A stretch of DNA of 48,075 nucleotides from assembly GCA_964374025.1 (NCBI GenBank), contig CAYJWU010000003.1:1-48075 (forward strand), in the 5' to 3' direction. The translations under genes were made by a program, and so were the position numbers. A model generated the notes under the pieces. The model was not told the DNA's origin. It saw only the letters and a program-made list of their open reading frames with translations, and did no database searches. Positions 8,574 to 16,699 of this stretch are shown in pieces (the first letter of the stretch is position 1; the number at the start of each line of letters is the position of its first letter). The stretch is from JBASTI01 sp964374025 (GTDB lineage Bacteria; Patescibacteriota; Minisyncoccia; Spechtbacterales; HO2-43-30).

Positions 8574-9131
8574 AGCATCAACGCACTTGCCTTGGGACTC
8601 ACCATGCCGTTTCTTGTAGTATTTGCTTCCGAGAACATAAAAGGCGGAGATATTCGAGTTGCAAGCATTGCTACAGCCATCTCTCCTTTTGTGCAAGGAT
8701 TTATGAGTTTTCTGGGAGGCCGGGTACTTGATCGCTATTCAAGGAAAAAGAACATTTTGCCTTTTTATTTTTTCACGATTCGGCATTTGGCAGGCGCTAT
8801 GTATCTACTTCTCATGGCATTTGTAATTCTTCCTTGGCATCTCTACCTCCTTCAGGGTGTTTACGGGATGATCGGTGGATTGACTTTGCCCGCTACCCCT
8901 CTCCTACAAAATAAACTCACGGATAAAAACAAGGAGGGAGAAGAGTGGGGTATTAGTCATGCTATATTCTTCATTGCCACTGGCGCAGGAGCAATTGTTG
9001 CGGGAGTCCTTATTGAACGTTTTGGCTTCCAAGTTCTCTTCTTCGCGGGCGCATTTCTTTTTCTCGTCGCATCAATTGTTTCCTGGAAAACTATGCGGAC
9101 ATACAGGGCGCGAGAATTAGCAAAAACCTAA
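8574..9131 (+). CDS. Half-size MFS-like membrane protein, 5' end in gap
   Basis: Last 185 residues of a hydrophobic protein; the start lies in the gap. About five to six membrane segments are visible, with the MFS-type loop GGRVLDRYSRKKN. It aligns along its length with the 209-residue protein at 25750-26379: both have (E/D)xIKGGD, then an xxIAT turn, a LDR loop, WHLYLLQ or WHIYAFQ, and an EEWG or AETWG segment, and end after the same final helix. Both therefore look like genuine six-helix proteins rather than truncated 12-helix transporters. Function unknown; a homodimeric transporter is one possibility. Confidence 0.7.
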   Translation, partial: SINALALGLTMPFLVVFASENIKGGDIRVASIATAISPFVQGFMSFLGGRVLDRYSRKKNILPFYFFTIRHLAGAMYLLLMAFVILPWHLYLLQGVYGMIGGLTLPATPLLQNKLTDKNKEGEEWGISHAIFFIATGAGAIVAGVLIERFGFQVLFFAGAFLFLVASIVSWKTMRTYRARELAKT

Positions 9132-9151
9132 AGAGCCAACCGGCTCTTTTT
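9131..9151 (+). terminator. Intrinsic terminator after half-size MFS gene
   Basis: GAGCC (9133-9137) pairs with GGCTC (9142-9146) around AACC and is followed by five T. It begins at the stop codon and lies between convergent genes. Confidence 0.75.
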
Positions 9152-9154
9152 AAT

Positions 9155-10498
9155 TTAGATACTATTAGATTTACAAATCTCCCTGTACATCTCCCCGCTC
9201 GGGCGCGTCTTGCGCGCGAAGGTTTCAAAGTTCACTTCCACCAAGCCAAATCTTTGCGTGAAGCCCTCGGCCCACTCAAAATTATCAAGAAGCGACCAGT
9301 AAAAATATCCGCGCACATCGGCGCCTCGAAAATCAGTATCTCGACGCGCTCCGACATTATACTCACCCTGCCTGCCCTGCCTACCGGCAGGCAGGCCGGC
9401 AGGCAGGGATCGCTGAGCATATGGTAGGGTAATTGATTTATGCAACCACCTTAGATGACTTTTGATAAACTCCGGACGCTGATCGTCATCGGCGTCAGAG
9501 ATGCCGTTTTCTGTAATATAGATTGGTTTTTTGTACTTTTTGTAAATATCTCTTACAACATGATAAATTCCTTCCGGATATATTTCCCAGCCAAAATCGC
9601 TACGCTCTCTTCCGTCTTGATATTTTCCTTTTAATACCGAAATTTTATAGTGGTTATAATAATTTAATCCGATAAAATCCTGATGGTTTTTGATTTTATT
9701 AAGAAACCACTCGTTTTTTAGATATCTTAAAATACGAACCAAAAATCCATTTGCAAATTTTAGAACCCCGCTCTCTGATTCAAAATAATTTACACTCTGG
9801 GCAATTCCAACTTGCGGTGAGTTATTTATCTGGTGCAAAACGAAATATGCTCTCTTATGGGCTTCTGCCATGTTCTGCAGGGCTCTAAAAAATCCTAAAA
9901 AATCCTTTCTGTGAAAAGGAGGCCAGATTCCCCGTAAATAACCCTGACGAATCACAATATTAGGTTCGTTTATAGTTATCCAATAATTTATTCCGCTTCC
10001 AAGTCGCGACGCTACAAAATTAACGTATCGCTCAAAATACTCCGGCGCTTTTTTGTTTGTCCAGCCGCCTTTTTGCGCAAACCAAATTGGATTCGTGAAA
10101 TGATGCAATGTTACAAACGGCTCGAGCCCACGGGCGCGAAGGGCTTGGAGAACTTTACGGTAGTGCGCTATCGCCTCTTCGCTGAATTTTCCCTCCTCCG
10201 GCTCCACGCGCGACCACTCAATTGAAAAGCGATGGGCATTGTTCGCCATCGCTTTTGCCAAGTCGAAATCTTCTTCGTACCTATTGTACGAATCACACGC
10301 CCTACCGGATTTATGCGGCACTCCGCCATCTGGCGGACCTTTCTGCTCCGCAGGGTACCAGTCGGTACCCTGCGGAGCAGGGTACCGACTGGTACCCTGC
10401 TCCGCGTCCCACCAATCATTATTTGTATTATCGCCTTCTATCTGATGGGAAGAAGTGGCAGTGCCCCAAAAGAAGCCATTGGGAAACTTTTTTGTCAT
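9155..10498 (-). CDS. Glycoside hydrolase family 1 (beta-glucosidase-like) with repeat-derived insertions
   Basis: GH1 enzyme of 447 residues that would hydrolyse beta-linked glucosides or galactosides with retention. The opening FPNGFFWGTATSSHQIEG is diagnostic; the acid/base Glu is in WITINEPN, the nucleophile Glu in YITENGIS, and GYFYWSLLDNFEWAEGF precedes the C-terminus. Two stretches do not fit the family: about residues 34-60 (QGTSRYPAPQGTDWYP) are encoded by GGTACC palindromes, and about 358-380 (LPAGLPAGRQGRQG) by CCTGCC/GGCAGG palindromes. Both keep the frame and fall in loops, so activity may be retained. No signal peptide; probably cytoplasmic. Gene stands alone, convergent with the MFS gene. 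Confidence 0.93.
   Translation of the reverse strand: MTKKFPNGFFWGTATSSHQIEGDNTNNDWWDAEQGTSRYPAPQGTDWYPAEQKGPPDGGVPHKSGRACDSYNRYEEDFDLAKAMANNAHRFSIEWSRVEPEEGKFSEEAIAHYRKVLQALRARGLEPFVTLHHFTNPIWFAQKGGWTNKKAPEYFERYVNFVASRLGSGINYWITINEPNIVIRQGYLRGIWPPFHRKDFLGFFRALQNMAEAHKRAYFVLHQINNSPQVGIAQSVNYFESESGVLKFANGFLVRILRYLKNEWFLNKIKNHQDFIGLNYYNHYKISVLKGKYQDGRERSDFGWEIYPEGIYHVVRDIYKKYKKPIYITENGISDADDDQRPEFIKSHLRWLHKSITLPYAQRSLPAGLPAGRQGRQGEYNVGARRDTDFRGADVRGYFYWSLLDNFEWAEGFTQRFGLVEVNFETFARKTRPSGEMYREICKSNSI
9367..9412. repeat. CCTGCC/GGCAGG palindromic repeat inside GH1
   Basis: Run of CCTGCC units facing GGCAGG units around CTACCGG and CCGG centres, with stem arms of about 12-16 bases. On the coding strand it reads as LPAGLPAGRQGRQG. 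The same core (CCTGCCTGCCGGCAGGCAGG) occurs at 32999-33018 inside mgtC. Confidence 0.85.
10343..10405. repeat. Tandem GGTACC palindromes inside GH1
   Basis: Two overlapping perfect palindromes: 17-base arms around AGTC (10343-10380) and 15-base arms around GACT (10372-10405), sharing the middle segment. They can also fold as 20-base arms 10354-10373 and 10377-10396. A shorter relative (GGGTACC AAAC GGTACCC) lies at 25232-25250 in the structured transcription unit. Translated as QGTSRYPAPQGTDWYPAEQ. Confidence 0.9.
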
Positions 10499-10516
10499 TG
10501 GTCGCTTGTCAATTGT

Positions 10517-11011
10517 CTACCCCGTATATCTATCCGCCACACACGATGCGCAATAGGACTCTGGCTTGATACGCACGGTGTAGCCGCTCCCTTTTACCAT
10601 CCCCACAACCTCTTTGATCATGTCTTTTGTAGGTCCGTTCTCGCCGATATCCACGTGTATCTCAAACCCCTTATGCAGATATTCTTCGCTTAAAAACTCG
10701 CGGAGTTTCTTAACTACAAGCTGGGTTATTTCAAGCGAGAGTGTCGCCTCCTGATAAATTTTCTGCCGAAGCTCGGCAATATTTGGGACTTTGGTTTTTG
10801 TGATAAAGCACCTGCCTCCGCGGCCAACCCTGTGGACCATAAGAGCCGTTACAAAATTGACCTCTCCAAAACCCTCGGAATCAGTGCCTATGATTATAGA
10901 GTAGCGAAATTTTGGCTCCTCCTGCATATAACCAAAAATACTCTGGCACGCTTCATCCAGAGTCATTTTCCCAAATGTAGGACTTACAAATGTCAGTTCC
11001 CTCGTTGTCAT
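10517..11011 (-). CDS. YkuK/DUF458 family, RNase H-like fold protein
   Basis: Protein of 164 residues of the YkuK (DUF458) family, considered to have a ribonuclease H-like fold; activity is not well established. Seen: IIIGTDSEGFGEVNFVTALMVH at about residues 38-60, where the Asp is in the RNase H first-strand position, KTKVPNIAELRQKIYQEA, and the conserved HVDIGENGPTKDMIKEVVGMV. The start is placed at the ATG at 11011, although a GTG nine codons upstream is in frame, because a strong promoter puts the transcription start at this ATG (leaderless mRNA). Confidence 0.8.
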   Translation of the reverse strand: MTTRELTFVSPTFGKMTLDEACQSIFGYMQEEPKFRYSIIIGTDSEGFGEVNFVTALMVHRVGRGGRCFITKTKVPNIAELRQKIYQEATLSLEITQLVVKKLREFLSEEYLHKGFEIHVDIGENGPTKDMIKEVVGMVKGSGYTVRIKPESYCASCVADRYTG

Positions 11012-11018
11012 TATATGT

Positions 11019-11048
11019 ATTATTACTACAAAGGACACCCGCTGTCAA
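11019..11048 (-). promoter_or_regulatory. Sigma70-type promoter, apparently leaderless, for YkuK-like gene
   Basis: Minus strand: TTGACA (11048-11043), 18-base spacer, AATAAT (11024-11019), then seven bases to the ATG at 11011. The predicted transcription start coincides with the start codon and there is no ribosome-binding site. Confidence 0.7.
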
Positions 11049-11050
11049 TC

Positions 11051-11085
11051 AAAAACCCTCTTTTATTTTCTTTTAAAAGAGGGTC
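11051..11085 (-). terminator. Intrinsic terminator of the Bat-like operon
   Basis: Minus strand ACCCTCTTTTA pairs with the downstream AAAAGAGGGT, and is followed by TTTTTG. The stem contains the last codons and stop of the final VWA gene (11063), so it closes the MoxR-to-VWA operon. Confidence 0.8.
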
Positions 11086-12076
11086 TAAAGAACAATCCGT
11101 ACATCAAGAGACAGACGAGTGCCGCGCCGATAAACGCGCCGGACAAGCTCGTCGTAGCCGGCCTTATAAGTCCTTTCGCGCCAAGGGAAGAAGCGATAAA
11201 AGAATTTATCCTGACGCTATCAAATTCACTCTCGTGGATATATAAGCCGCCGGTTCTTGCGGCTATATGTTTTAGCTTATTTTCTTCAAGCTTGGTATAT
11301 ACGACCTCATATTTTTTGTCGTCTACTTCTACTATTTTCTCCCTACTGAAAAGATTGGTTTGGGGGACAAGAGCCACTGGGACATCGTAATCTTCTCCCA
11401 CCCCTATCGCCACCGCGATAATCTCGTTGTCTTTTAAATGATCCAATACAGCATTGAGTTCGTCTTGGTAGTATTCGGAAGAAAGTTTCTCGCCCCCATC
11501 GCTTATAAGGAAAATAAATCTTGCCCTGTCGCTGTCTTTTGGAAACTCATTAGCCGCGCGGCTTAATGTATCAGCAATTTCGCTTCCGGAACCGGTTATG
11601 GCATCTATTTCAAATCCTTTTATTGTTCTTAAAATTTGGGAATGCGATGACCCGAATCTGGCCCGACAGAATGTCAAATCTGTGAACTCGCAAACCGCTA
11701 GATTCACGCAACCAAGCCCCTCGGCCAAATCCGCGGCGATAATCCTTGCTCTGTCTATGCGTCTTTGCCCGCCGCTTACTGCTTGCGCGCTCATGCTTAC
11801 GGAGTCGTCATTTACAATTGCCCCGTCAATACAAAGCAACGCAGTTGCTTTGGCGCTGCCGGTGTAATAGGGGTTTGCAAAAGCAGCAGCTATAAACAGC
11901 CCCACGAACATTATCAGTAAAATTTTCAAGGAAACAATTTTTACTAATACCCTCGTGTTGTCATATACAATGGCGAGAGACCTAATCCGTTTAATACCGA
12001 GAACAATAACTATAAAAGTGACAACCAGTATGACCGACCCCATAATGGCAAGAAGATGCGGCGACTCAATTCCCAT
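11063..12076 (-). CDS. VWA-domain membrane protein (BatB-like)
   Basis: Membrane-anchored von Willebrand factor A protein of 337 residues. N-terminal helices at about 10-30 and 48-68, then a VWA domain with a MIDAS of the DxSxS type (DDSVS), the second-loop threonine region (DAITGSGSEIADTL) and FLISDGGEKLS, and a final TM helix near the C-terminus (SLSGAFIGAALVCLLMYGLFF). Metal-dependent ligand binding at the outer face of the membrane is expected. It is the last gene of the operon; its ATG overlaps the previous stop by one base (TAATG). BatB is the closest role by position; binding partner unknown. Confidence 0.8.
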   Translation of the reverse strand: MGIESPHLLAIMGSVILVVTFIVIVLGIKRIRSLAIVYDNTRVLVKIVSLKILLIMFVGLFIAAAFANPYYTGSAKATALLCIDGAIVNDDSVSMSAQAVSGGQRRIDRARIIAADLAEGLGCVNLAVCEFTDLTFCRARFGSSHSQILRTIKGFEIDAITGSGSEIADTLSRAANEFPKDSDRARFIFLISDGGEKLSSEYYQDELNAVLDHLKDNEIIAVAIGVGEDYDVPVALVPQTNLFSREKIVEVDDKKYEVVYTKLEENKLKHIAARTGGLYIHESEFDSVRINSFIASSLGAKGLIRPATTSLSGAFIGAALVCLLMYGLFFRPSFKRK

Positions 12077-12741
12077 TATGGCCTAACTCCCTGCTCCACA
12101 ATAGGAACTTCTATGCCATCAACTTCTCCTTTTTTGCCGCTTGTTTGCTTCTGCTTCTCCGCCGGCTCTAGCTCCTGATCTTTCTTCTTTTTTTGCTTCT
12201 CTTCTCTCTTTAGTTCATCGCGCAGATTACGCGCCATTTCTATAAGCTCTCTGCGACTGTAATCAAACTTGCTAAACCCCTCTTCAATAAAGCCGGGCTC
12301 GTAACTCAACGACGCTTCAAGCGACTTCACCGCGAGATTCGCGCTTTCAAGATTGCGGTTATCGTAGGCGTCGGCGTAATGAAGGCCTGCTTTGTAAAAA
12401 AACGCGCGGGCAAGAACATCCTTTGAGTCGGCTGATTCAGACAAACTGGTCCACTTTTCAAGTTGCTCGCTTCTATGCTCCAAACATCTCCTTATGCCGG
12501 ATTGGCGCGCCTCGCTATCGGGAACCTGCGCGCCGCCGAGCATGTCATCATAGTATCCTTGGTTTACCACCCCGCTACAGGCAGAATTGTAAACATTCAG
12601 CGCGGCCTCTTCGTCTAAAAGAGCGGAAAAATCAGTTTGCTCTTGAGATTCTGACGCATCTTTATCGAAAATATGCATCGTACTCCATATAAGAACACTA
12701 GCAAGCGCCAAACCGAGCACACACGCGACTGGTTTAATCAT
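12076..12741 (-). CDS. Anchored helical protein in BatC position
   Basis: Protein of 221 residues with one N-terminal hydrophobic segment (VACVLGLALASVLIWSTM), a helical middle region that could hold a degenerate TPR-like pair (ARAFFYKAGLHYADAYDNRN, then LAVKSLEASLSYEPGF) and a highly charged lysine/glutamate tail. In Bat operons a TPR protein (BatC) occurs between the two VWA genes, exactly this position, but the match here rests on context more than on sequence. The start at 12741 is chosen because AGGAGG lies seven bases upstream; a longer in-frame form would overlap the previous gene. Product function unknown. Confidence 0.65.
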   Translation of the reverse strand: MIKPVACVLGLALASVLIWSTMHIFDKDASESQEQTDFSALLDEEAALNVYNSACSGVVNQGYYDDMLGGAQVPDSEARQSGIRRCLEHRSEQLEKWTSLSESADSKDVLARAFFYKAGLHYADAYDNRNLESANLAVKSLEASLSYEPGFIEEGFSKFDYSRRELIEMARNLRDELKREEKQKKKKDQELEPAEKQKQTSGKKGEVDGIEVPIVEQGVRP

Positions 12742-12751
12742 TTTTTTCCTC

Positions 12752-13786
12752 CTATGGTATCCGCGCAACTCTAAACTCTGAAATGAGCCATATCGCAAAG
12801 ATTGCCAACGCCGCCCATAAAAACATGAAGTTTAACCTTTGAACCGAGACTATTTCTGTCCGCGTATGAGGTTCCCCCGAAGGTTCAAGGCGGCTGATAA
12901 CATCGTAGGCCCTCTCCATATCCTCCTCGCTTTCAACCCGGAAGTAATGCAGTTTCCCAATACTCCCAAGCGCGCGAATGCCCTTGTAAAACTGATCGTC
13001 TTTATAGGTGTCCACTCCAAAAACATACACGGAAATATCACGATCTATAATACTGTTTAGCGTCTCTATTGCCCGCTCGTTGTCTTTGGGTTCGTTTCCG
13101 AGATCCGAAATCAATATCAGCGCCTTAGTTTCCGCGGTAGACTCCTCCCTTAAAAACTTGTCCGCGACTATAAGGCCCTCGCTAATCTCTGTGCCTTGCG
13201 AAAACTGCCGTAGCAAAGATCCGAGATTTTCCTTGTCTATGCCGTCTTTTAGGGGCAGGAGCAGCTCGTCTGGATCCCTGACAAATGAATTCGCCACAAA
13301 CGCGTATCCCCGCTCTTTTTCGGGATAGGAAGCTCCCCTACCCTGTCGGCCGCTAAAAACTACTGTGGAAAAGCAGTCGGAAGAACGGGTTTTGGCAAAC
13401 TTGTATAGCGCTTCCCATGCCGCGTCAAACTTATTAGGTCCTTTAAGATCGCCCTTGAATGGGTCCCGCATGCTCCCAGAAACATCATAAACACTTACGA
13501 TGTCCCGCTCGCATACCTCGCGCGAATGAACCACAACGGTTTTAAGGGTTGGTATTGTCGGCGAAACAAGCGTAATTATGAGCGCGGACGCAAGGCACCA
13601 GAAGATAATAAACCGCGCTTTACCCGAGCGCAAAATCCCTTTATCCCTGAAATCCGAAAGATATGGAATGGGTATCCGTAAAATTCGTTTCTTTGTTAAA
13701 AAAAGAAAGAGGAACGGCAAAAATACGAGTAAATAAACAGGGGAGGATGAAGAGATGAAGGCGCTAAGCCAGTCCATCATTGCCAT
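12752..13786 (-). CDS. VWA-domain membrane protein (BatA-like)
   Basis: Protein of 344 residues laid out like BatA: two N-terminal TM helices (VYLLVFLPFLFLFLT and FIIFWCLASALIITLVS), a VWA domain with an intact MIDAS (YDVSGSMRDPF), GTEISEGLIVAD supplying the second-loop threonine, LILISDLGNEP, and a C-terminal TM helix (FMFLWAALAIFAIWLI). The periplasmic or extracellular VWA domain would bind a protein ligand through a divalent cation. It overlaps the upstream BatD-position gene by 23 nt and is followed ten bases later by the BatC-position gene. Confidence 0.87.
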   Translation of the reverse strand: MAMMDWLSAFISSSSPVYLLVFLPFLFLFLTKKRILRIPIPYLSDFRDKGILRSGKARFIIFWCLASALIITLVSPTIPTLKTVVVHSREVCERDIVSVYDVSGSMRDPFKGDLKGPNKFDAAWEALYKFAKTRSSDCFSTVVFSGRQGRGASYPEKERGYAFVANSFVRDPDELLLPLKDGIDKENLGSLLRQFSQGTEISEGLIVADKFLREESTAETKALILISDLGNEPKDNERAIETLNSIIDRDISVYVFGVDTYKDDQFYKGIRALGSIGKLHYFRVESEEDMERAYDVISRLEPSGEPHTRTEIVSVQRLNFMFLWAALAIFAIWLISEFRVARIP

Positions 13787-14711
13787 ACCTCCCCTCTACA
13801 TACGCGCGCAGCTCAAGGATAATAGCTTCTTCGTCCACTTTAGTCAGAAGGCCCGAAAAGACGCGGGAGGCCTTTTTAAGCAAAGACGCATCGAGTAATC
13901 CTTCAAGCCGGAAATACGCGCTCACAAGACGCGTATGCGCATCGCCGTCTTGATACAATTCGGGGAACAAATCCCTAGGGTCAGTAAGCTCCTTGCCAGC
14001 AACCTTGCGTTTCGTTTTGTTTATTACGCGGGGCAGTCCAACCCACACGATCAGCCAAAGGGTCAGTACGATCCCAAGGGAAAACCGCGCGGTATCTTGC
14101 CAGGTTTTCTCCCTCTGCTTTTTTTGAGGCAAAGGATACTTTTCCGCGTTATCGGGAAGACGACGAATCTCGCCGCCCGTTATAGTAGCCACATAAGGGG
14201 CCTCGTAATTTGGACTGATAGTTCTCACCAGCCCATCCCCGGCGTATTCAATCTCGGGCTTGCTTTCGTATCCCTCGGAGTTCACCTGCTTCAATATATT
14301 TTTTGAACCCGGATCAACATCCAGCGCCTGAAGCGTAAAGTGTATGGTTTTTTCACTGCACAGAGGATGCCGTTTGCTAACGACATCGCCTTGGGAAAGA
14401 ACCTTATACGGAGACAGATTTAAATTCAGCATGCTCCGCTCTTTTACTTCTACGCGATCGTGGTCATAAACCACGACAAGCTCAAACTCCACTATATCTC
14501 CGATGTAAATAAATCCTTCGTTATGGGAAGTAAACTTTCCAGTCGCTACAATTTTGGTAGCTTCATTGGTAGGATCATCCTTCACTAGCGTGCCGCATAT
14601 CGCGTCACTGTCATCCCTGCCAACCCCCCAATTCCATAAAAGGAGGCCGCCGAAAACGAAGACGATAAGCAAGGGCGCGAAAACAAAAGCTTTTCTCACG
14701 CATTTGGCCAT
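13764..14711 (-). CDS. Membrane protein in BatD position
   Basis: Protein of 315 residues: N-terminal hydrophobic anchor (AFVFAPLLIVFVFGGLLLW), an extracytoplasmic beta-rich region of about 160 residues (FIYIGDIVEFELVVVYD, then VEVKERSMLNLNLSP), a second TM segment (FSLGIVLTLWLIVWVGLP) and a cytoplasmic helical tail. This architecture resembles BatD or MxaA-type partners of VWA proteins, and the position between DUF58 and BatA genes supports that, but no family motif is decisive. AGGAGG lies just upstream of the ATG (14718-14723). Confidence 0.6.
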   Translation of the reverse strand: MAKCVRKAFVFAPLLIVFVFGGLLLWNWGVGRDDSDAICGTLVKDDPTNEATKIVATGKFTSHNEGFIYIGDIVEFELVVVYDHDRVEVKERSMLNLNLSPYKVLSQGDVVSKRHPLCSEKTIHFTLQALDVDPGSKNILKQVNSEGYESKPEIEYAGDGLVRTISPNYEAPYVATITGGEIRRLPDNAEKYPLPQKKQREKTWQDTARFSLGIVLTLWLIVWVGLPRVINKTKRKVAGKELTDPRDLFPELYQDGDAHTRLVSAYFRLEGLLDASLLKKASRVFSGLLTKVDEEAIILELRAYVEGRYGNDGLA

Positions 14712-14746
14712 CTCGGCACCTCCTTTCCCAAATTTACCGCATCTTT

Positions 14747-15511
14747 CTAAGCGCTTGTTCTATATTTTTCAGTAAAGCACCGCGTCGTTTCTCTGACATA
14801 ATCATTAAACTCGGGCTTTTTTAGGTTAATCCACGGCATGCCATACCGCTTAAGCAGCCCAGTAAGGCGCGCTTCGCGCTCCTTAAAAGACGCTTCTTTT
14901 TGCGCAAGGGCTTTTTTACCGGTGGAAACAACCCCTTCTTCCCTGGCTCCGCCTATATCCACCCCCGAAATCTGTACGTTGCTTTTTTGAAGCTCGCGCC
15001 AGATCCACGAGGTGTCTATAAAGACGGGGATCAGATCGGTCTTCGCGTTCTTGCATTGCTCGAAGAATAAAGTATGGGCTTCTGGCCCCCCATAGAAATC
15101 GCTGACCAAAAATACGAGAGAGCCCCTTGGCAAACTCGCCGCCATATCGCCCCCATCAACACTAACGCCCCAGAAATCCGCGGCTCCCCGTATTAGATCC
15201 GAGAACAAAGCAACAGCGTCTTTCGCGGCTTTTGCCGTAATCGGGTCAAATTTCCCCATGGGAGTTACGGATGGCCCCACATCAAAAACCATTCGTATCG
15301 CCATCCGCCGCTCGCCAAGGAACTCCTTTGTCATGAGCTCCCCGCGAAAAAAACTGGGTTTATGTATGTTGCGAAGCTTATCCCCGGGCTGGTATGGCCT
15401 TATATGGGATATATCCCCTCCTTGGCCCAAAAACACTGAACTCCATATGCCCGCAAATTCGCTTTTAGAACGAAGGAGAGCAGTAAAATCAAAATACGCT
15501 TTGCTAGGCAC
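14747..15511 (-). CDS. DUF58-domain protein
   Basis: Protein of 254 residues of the DUF58 family, the usual companion of MoxR ATPases. The family landmark DISHIRPYQPGDKLRNIHKP is present at about residues 33-52 (consensus REYxPGDxxRxIxW), followed by a degenerate VWA-like segment (RMAIRMVFDVGPSVTPMGKF) and LVFLVSDFYGGP. The usual MIDAS serines are replaced (DVGPSVT), so metal binding is doubtful. Lies 3 nt after moxR. Thought to act with MoxR as a chaperone or assembly factor for the VWA proteins encoded downstream. Confidence 0.82.
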   Translation of the reverse strand: MPSKAYFDFTALLRSKSEFAGIWSSVFLGQGGDISHIRPYQPGDKLRNIHKPSFFRGELMTKEFLGERRMAIRMVFDVGPSVTPMGKFDPITAKAAKDAVALFSDLIRGAADFWGVSVDGGDMAASLPRGSLVFLVSDFYGGPEAHTLFFEQCKNAKTDLIPVFIDTSWIWRELQKSNVQISGVDIGGAREEGVVSTGKKALAQKEASFKEREARLTGLLKRYGMPWINLKKPEFNDYVRETTRCFTEKYRTSA

Positions 15512-15514
15512 TGC

Positions 15515-16507
15515 TTACCTTGCCCTGCCATACATTTTTTCGCTGGCTAGATCAAGCGCCATTCTGATCTTTTCTTTTCTTTCGTGCCGCGAAAAATCCT
15601 GCGCATCAATACGATGCGGCAGAGCGAATTCTGCAACCCAACGAATGTGCTCTGGAGTTACAAAATTATCGCCTAGTAAAAAAGCAAATGATCTTGAGTG
15701 GGTAAGAAGGTCGTTAGCGCCGCGAACAATGGAAGTATCGCGAATATCTTTTCTGTTTTTCACGCTTTCTATATCGGAAAAATCTGGGGCAAGCTGGCGC
15801 ACGGTACGAACTGCGAATTGACGAATACTGGAATCAATATGCAAGCGCTCTGCTATTTCATTCTGCAGGGCCAGAATCTCATCTCGCGCGCAGAGTTTTG
15901 GCAACTTAGAATTCAAAATGGAAGAGTCAGTGTTAATGCGAGCGATTTCTATCTGCTCGACCTCGTCTGGCCAGTCAGAAAAGAAGGAAAGCGAAAATCT
16001 GTCCCTCTCTTGCAGGCGCAAAGGCGCCGCGTCTCCGTAGCTTGCGGGATTTTCAGTGGCGATTACCACAAAGGGTGGATCGAGCGTTAATGTGTCGTTT
16101 TGTATTGTCACGAGCCGTTCTGCCATCGGAGCAAGAAGCGCGGCGCGGGTTCTTGGAGAAAATCTGTTAAGTTCGTCGGCATGGAATACGTTCGTAAAAA
16201 TAGGCCCCTTTACAATTTCGTCTGTTCTCGGATCCTGATATCCAAGAATGTCAGAAGGCAGGGGCTCTCCATTACCATCCATACGATGGTATGTTAGCCC
16301 AAACATAGGCGCCATAAGACCCGAGATTCTTGATTTTCCAGTGCCGGTTTTACCGATTATGAGCATATGCCCCGTTGTGTTCAGGCCTACGCTTATAATG
16401 CAAAGAAAAATACAAGTGATAAGATCATCGTATCCGACAAAAACTTTATGGATTTCTTCGCGCGCATTTCTGAATATTTCGCGTCCGTGGTCAAGAGAAA
16501 TACTCAT
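15515..16507 (-). CDS. moxR: MoxR-family AAA+ ATPase
   Basis: AAA+ ATPase of 330 residues. Walker A is GKTGTGKSRI, Walker B is VFHADELNR, sensor 1 lies in FVVIATENPASYG, and the C-terminal lid carries the arginine-rich helix typical of MoxR. The start at ATG 16507 was chosen because GGAGGTGAT, a near-perfect anti-SD complement, lies four to five bases upstream (16512-16520); a GTG further upstream would fall inside this site. It is the first gene of a six-gene operon ending at a terminator at 11051. MoxR-type ATPases are proposed to remodel or insert metal into VWA proteins; the client here is inferred. Confidence 0.93.
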   Translation of the reverse strand: MSISLDHGREIFRNAREEIHKVFVGYDDLITCIFLCIISVGLNTTGHMLIIGKTGTGKSRISGLMAPMFGLTYHRMDGNGEPLPSDILGYQDPRTDEIVKGPIFTNVFHADELNRFSPRTRAALLAPMAERLVTIQNDTLTLDPPFVVIATENPASYGDAAPLRLQERDRFSLSFFSDWPDEVEQIEIARINTDSSILNSKLPKLCARDEILALQNEIAERLHIDSSIRQFAVRTVRQLAPDFSDIESVKNRKDIRDTSIVRGANDLLTHSRSFAFLLGDNFVTPEHIRWVAEFALPHRIDAQDFSRHERKEKIRMALDLASEKMYGRAR

Positions 16508-16533
16508 AACTATCACCTCCGCCTAGATTTTCC

Positions 16534-16698
16534 TTATTGCGTTATGTTGTAAAGGAACTTGTTTTTGTACCACTTATTAAGAGATTCGTAAAGCAATTTA
16601 AGATTTTCTTCGCGTTCTTTTGTATTCAAAAACTCCCGCCGTACGCGGGCCTTCTCCTTGCGGATATATTTGCGTAATCCCCTTGGGAGATTTTTCAA
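16534..16698 (-). CDS. Small basic protein, 54 residues
   Basis: An open frame starting TTG two bases after the tRNA-Leu(UAG) gene and ending TAA, translating to a compact, highly charged, helix-favouring protein (LPRGLRKYIRKEKARVRREF then LNTKEREENLKLLYESLNKW). It lies in the otherwise empty space between the tRNA and moxR, both on the same strand. I recall similar LPRGLRKYIR-type small proteins in CPR genomes but cannot verify this here. There is no clear SD, since the tRNA ends directly before it, so it may depend on processing of a tRNA-containing transcript. Function unknown. Confidence 0.5.
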   Translation of the reverse strand: MKNLPRGLRKYIRKEKARVRREFLNTKEREENLKLLYESLNKWYKNKFLYNITQ

Positions 16699-16699
16699 G

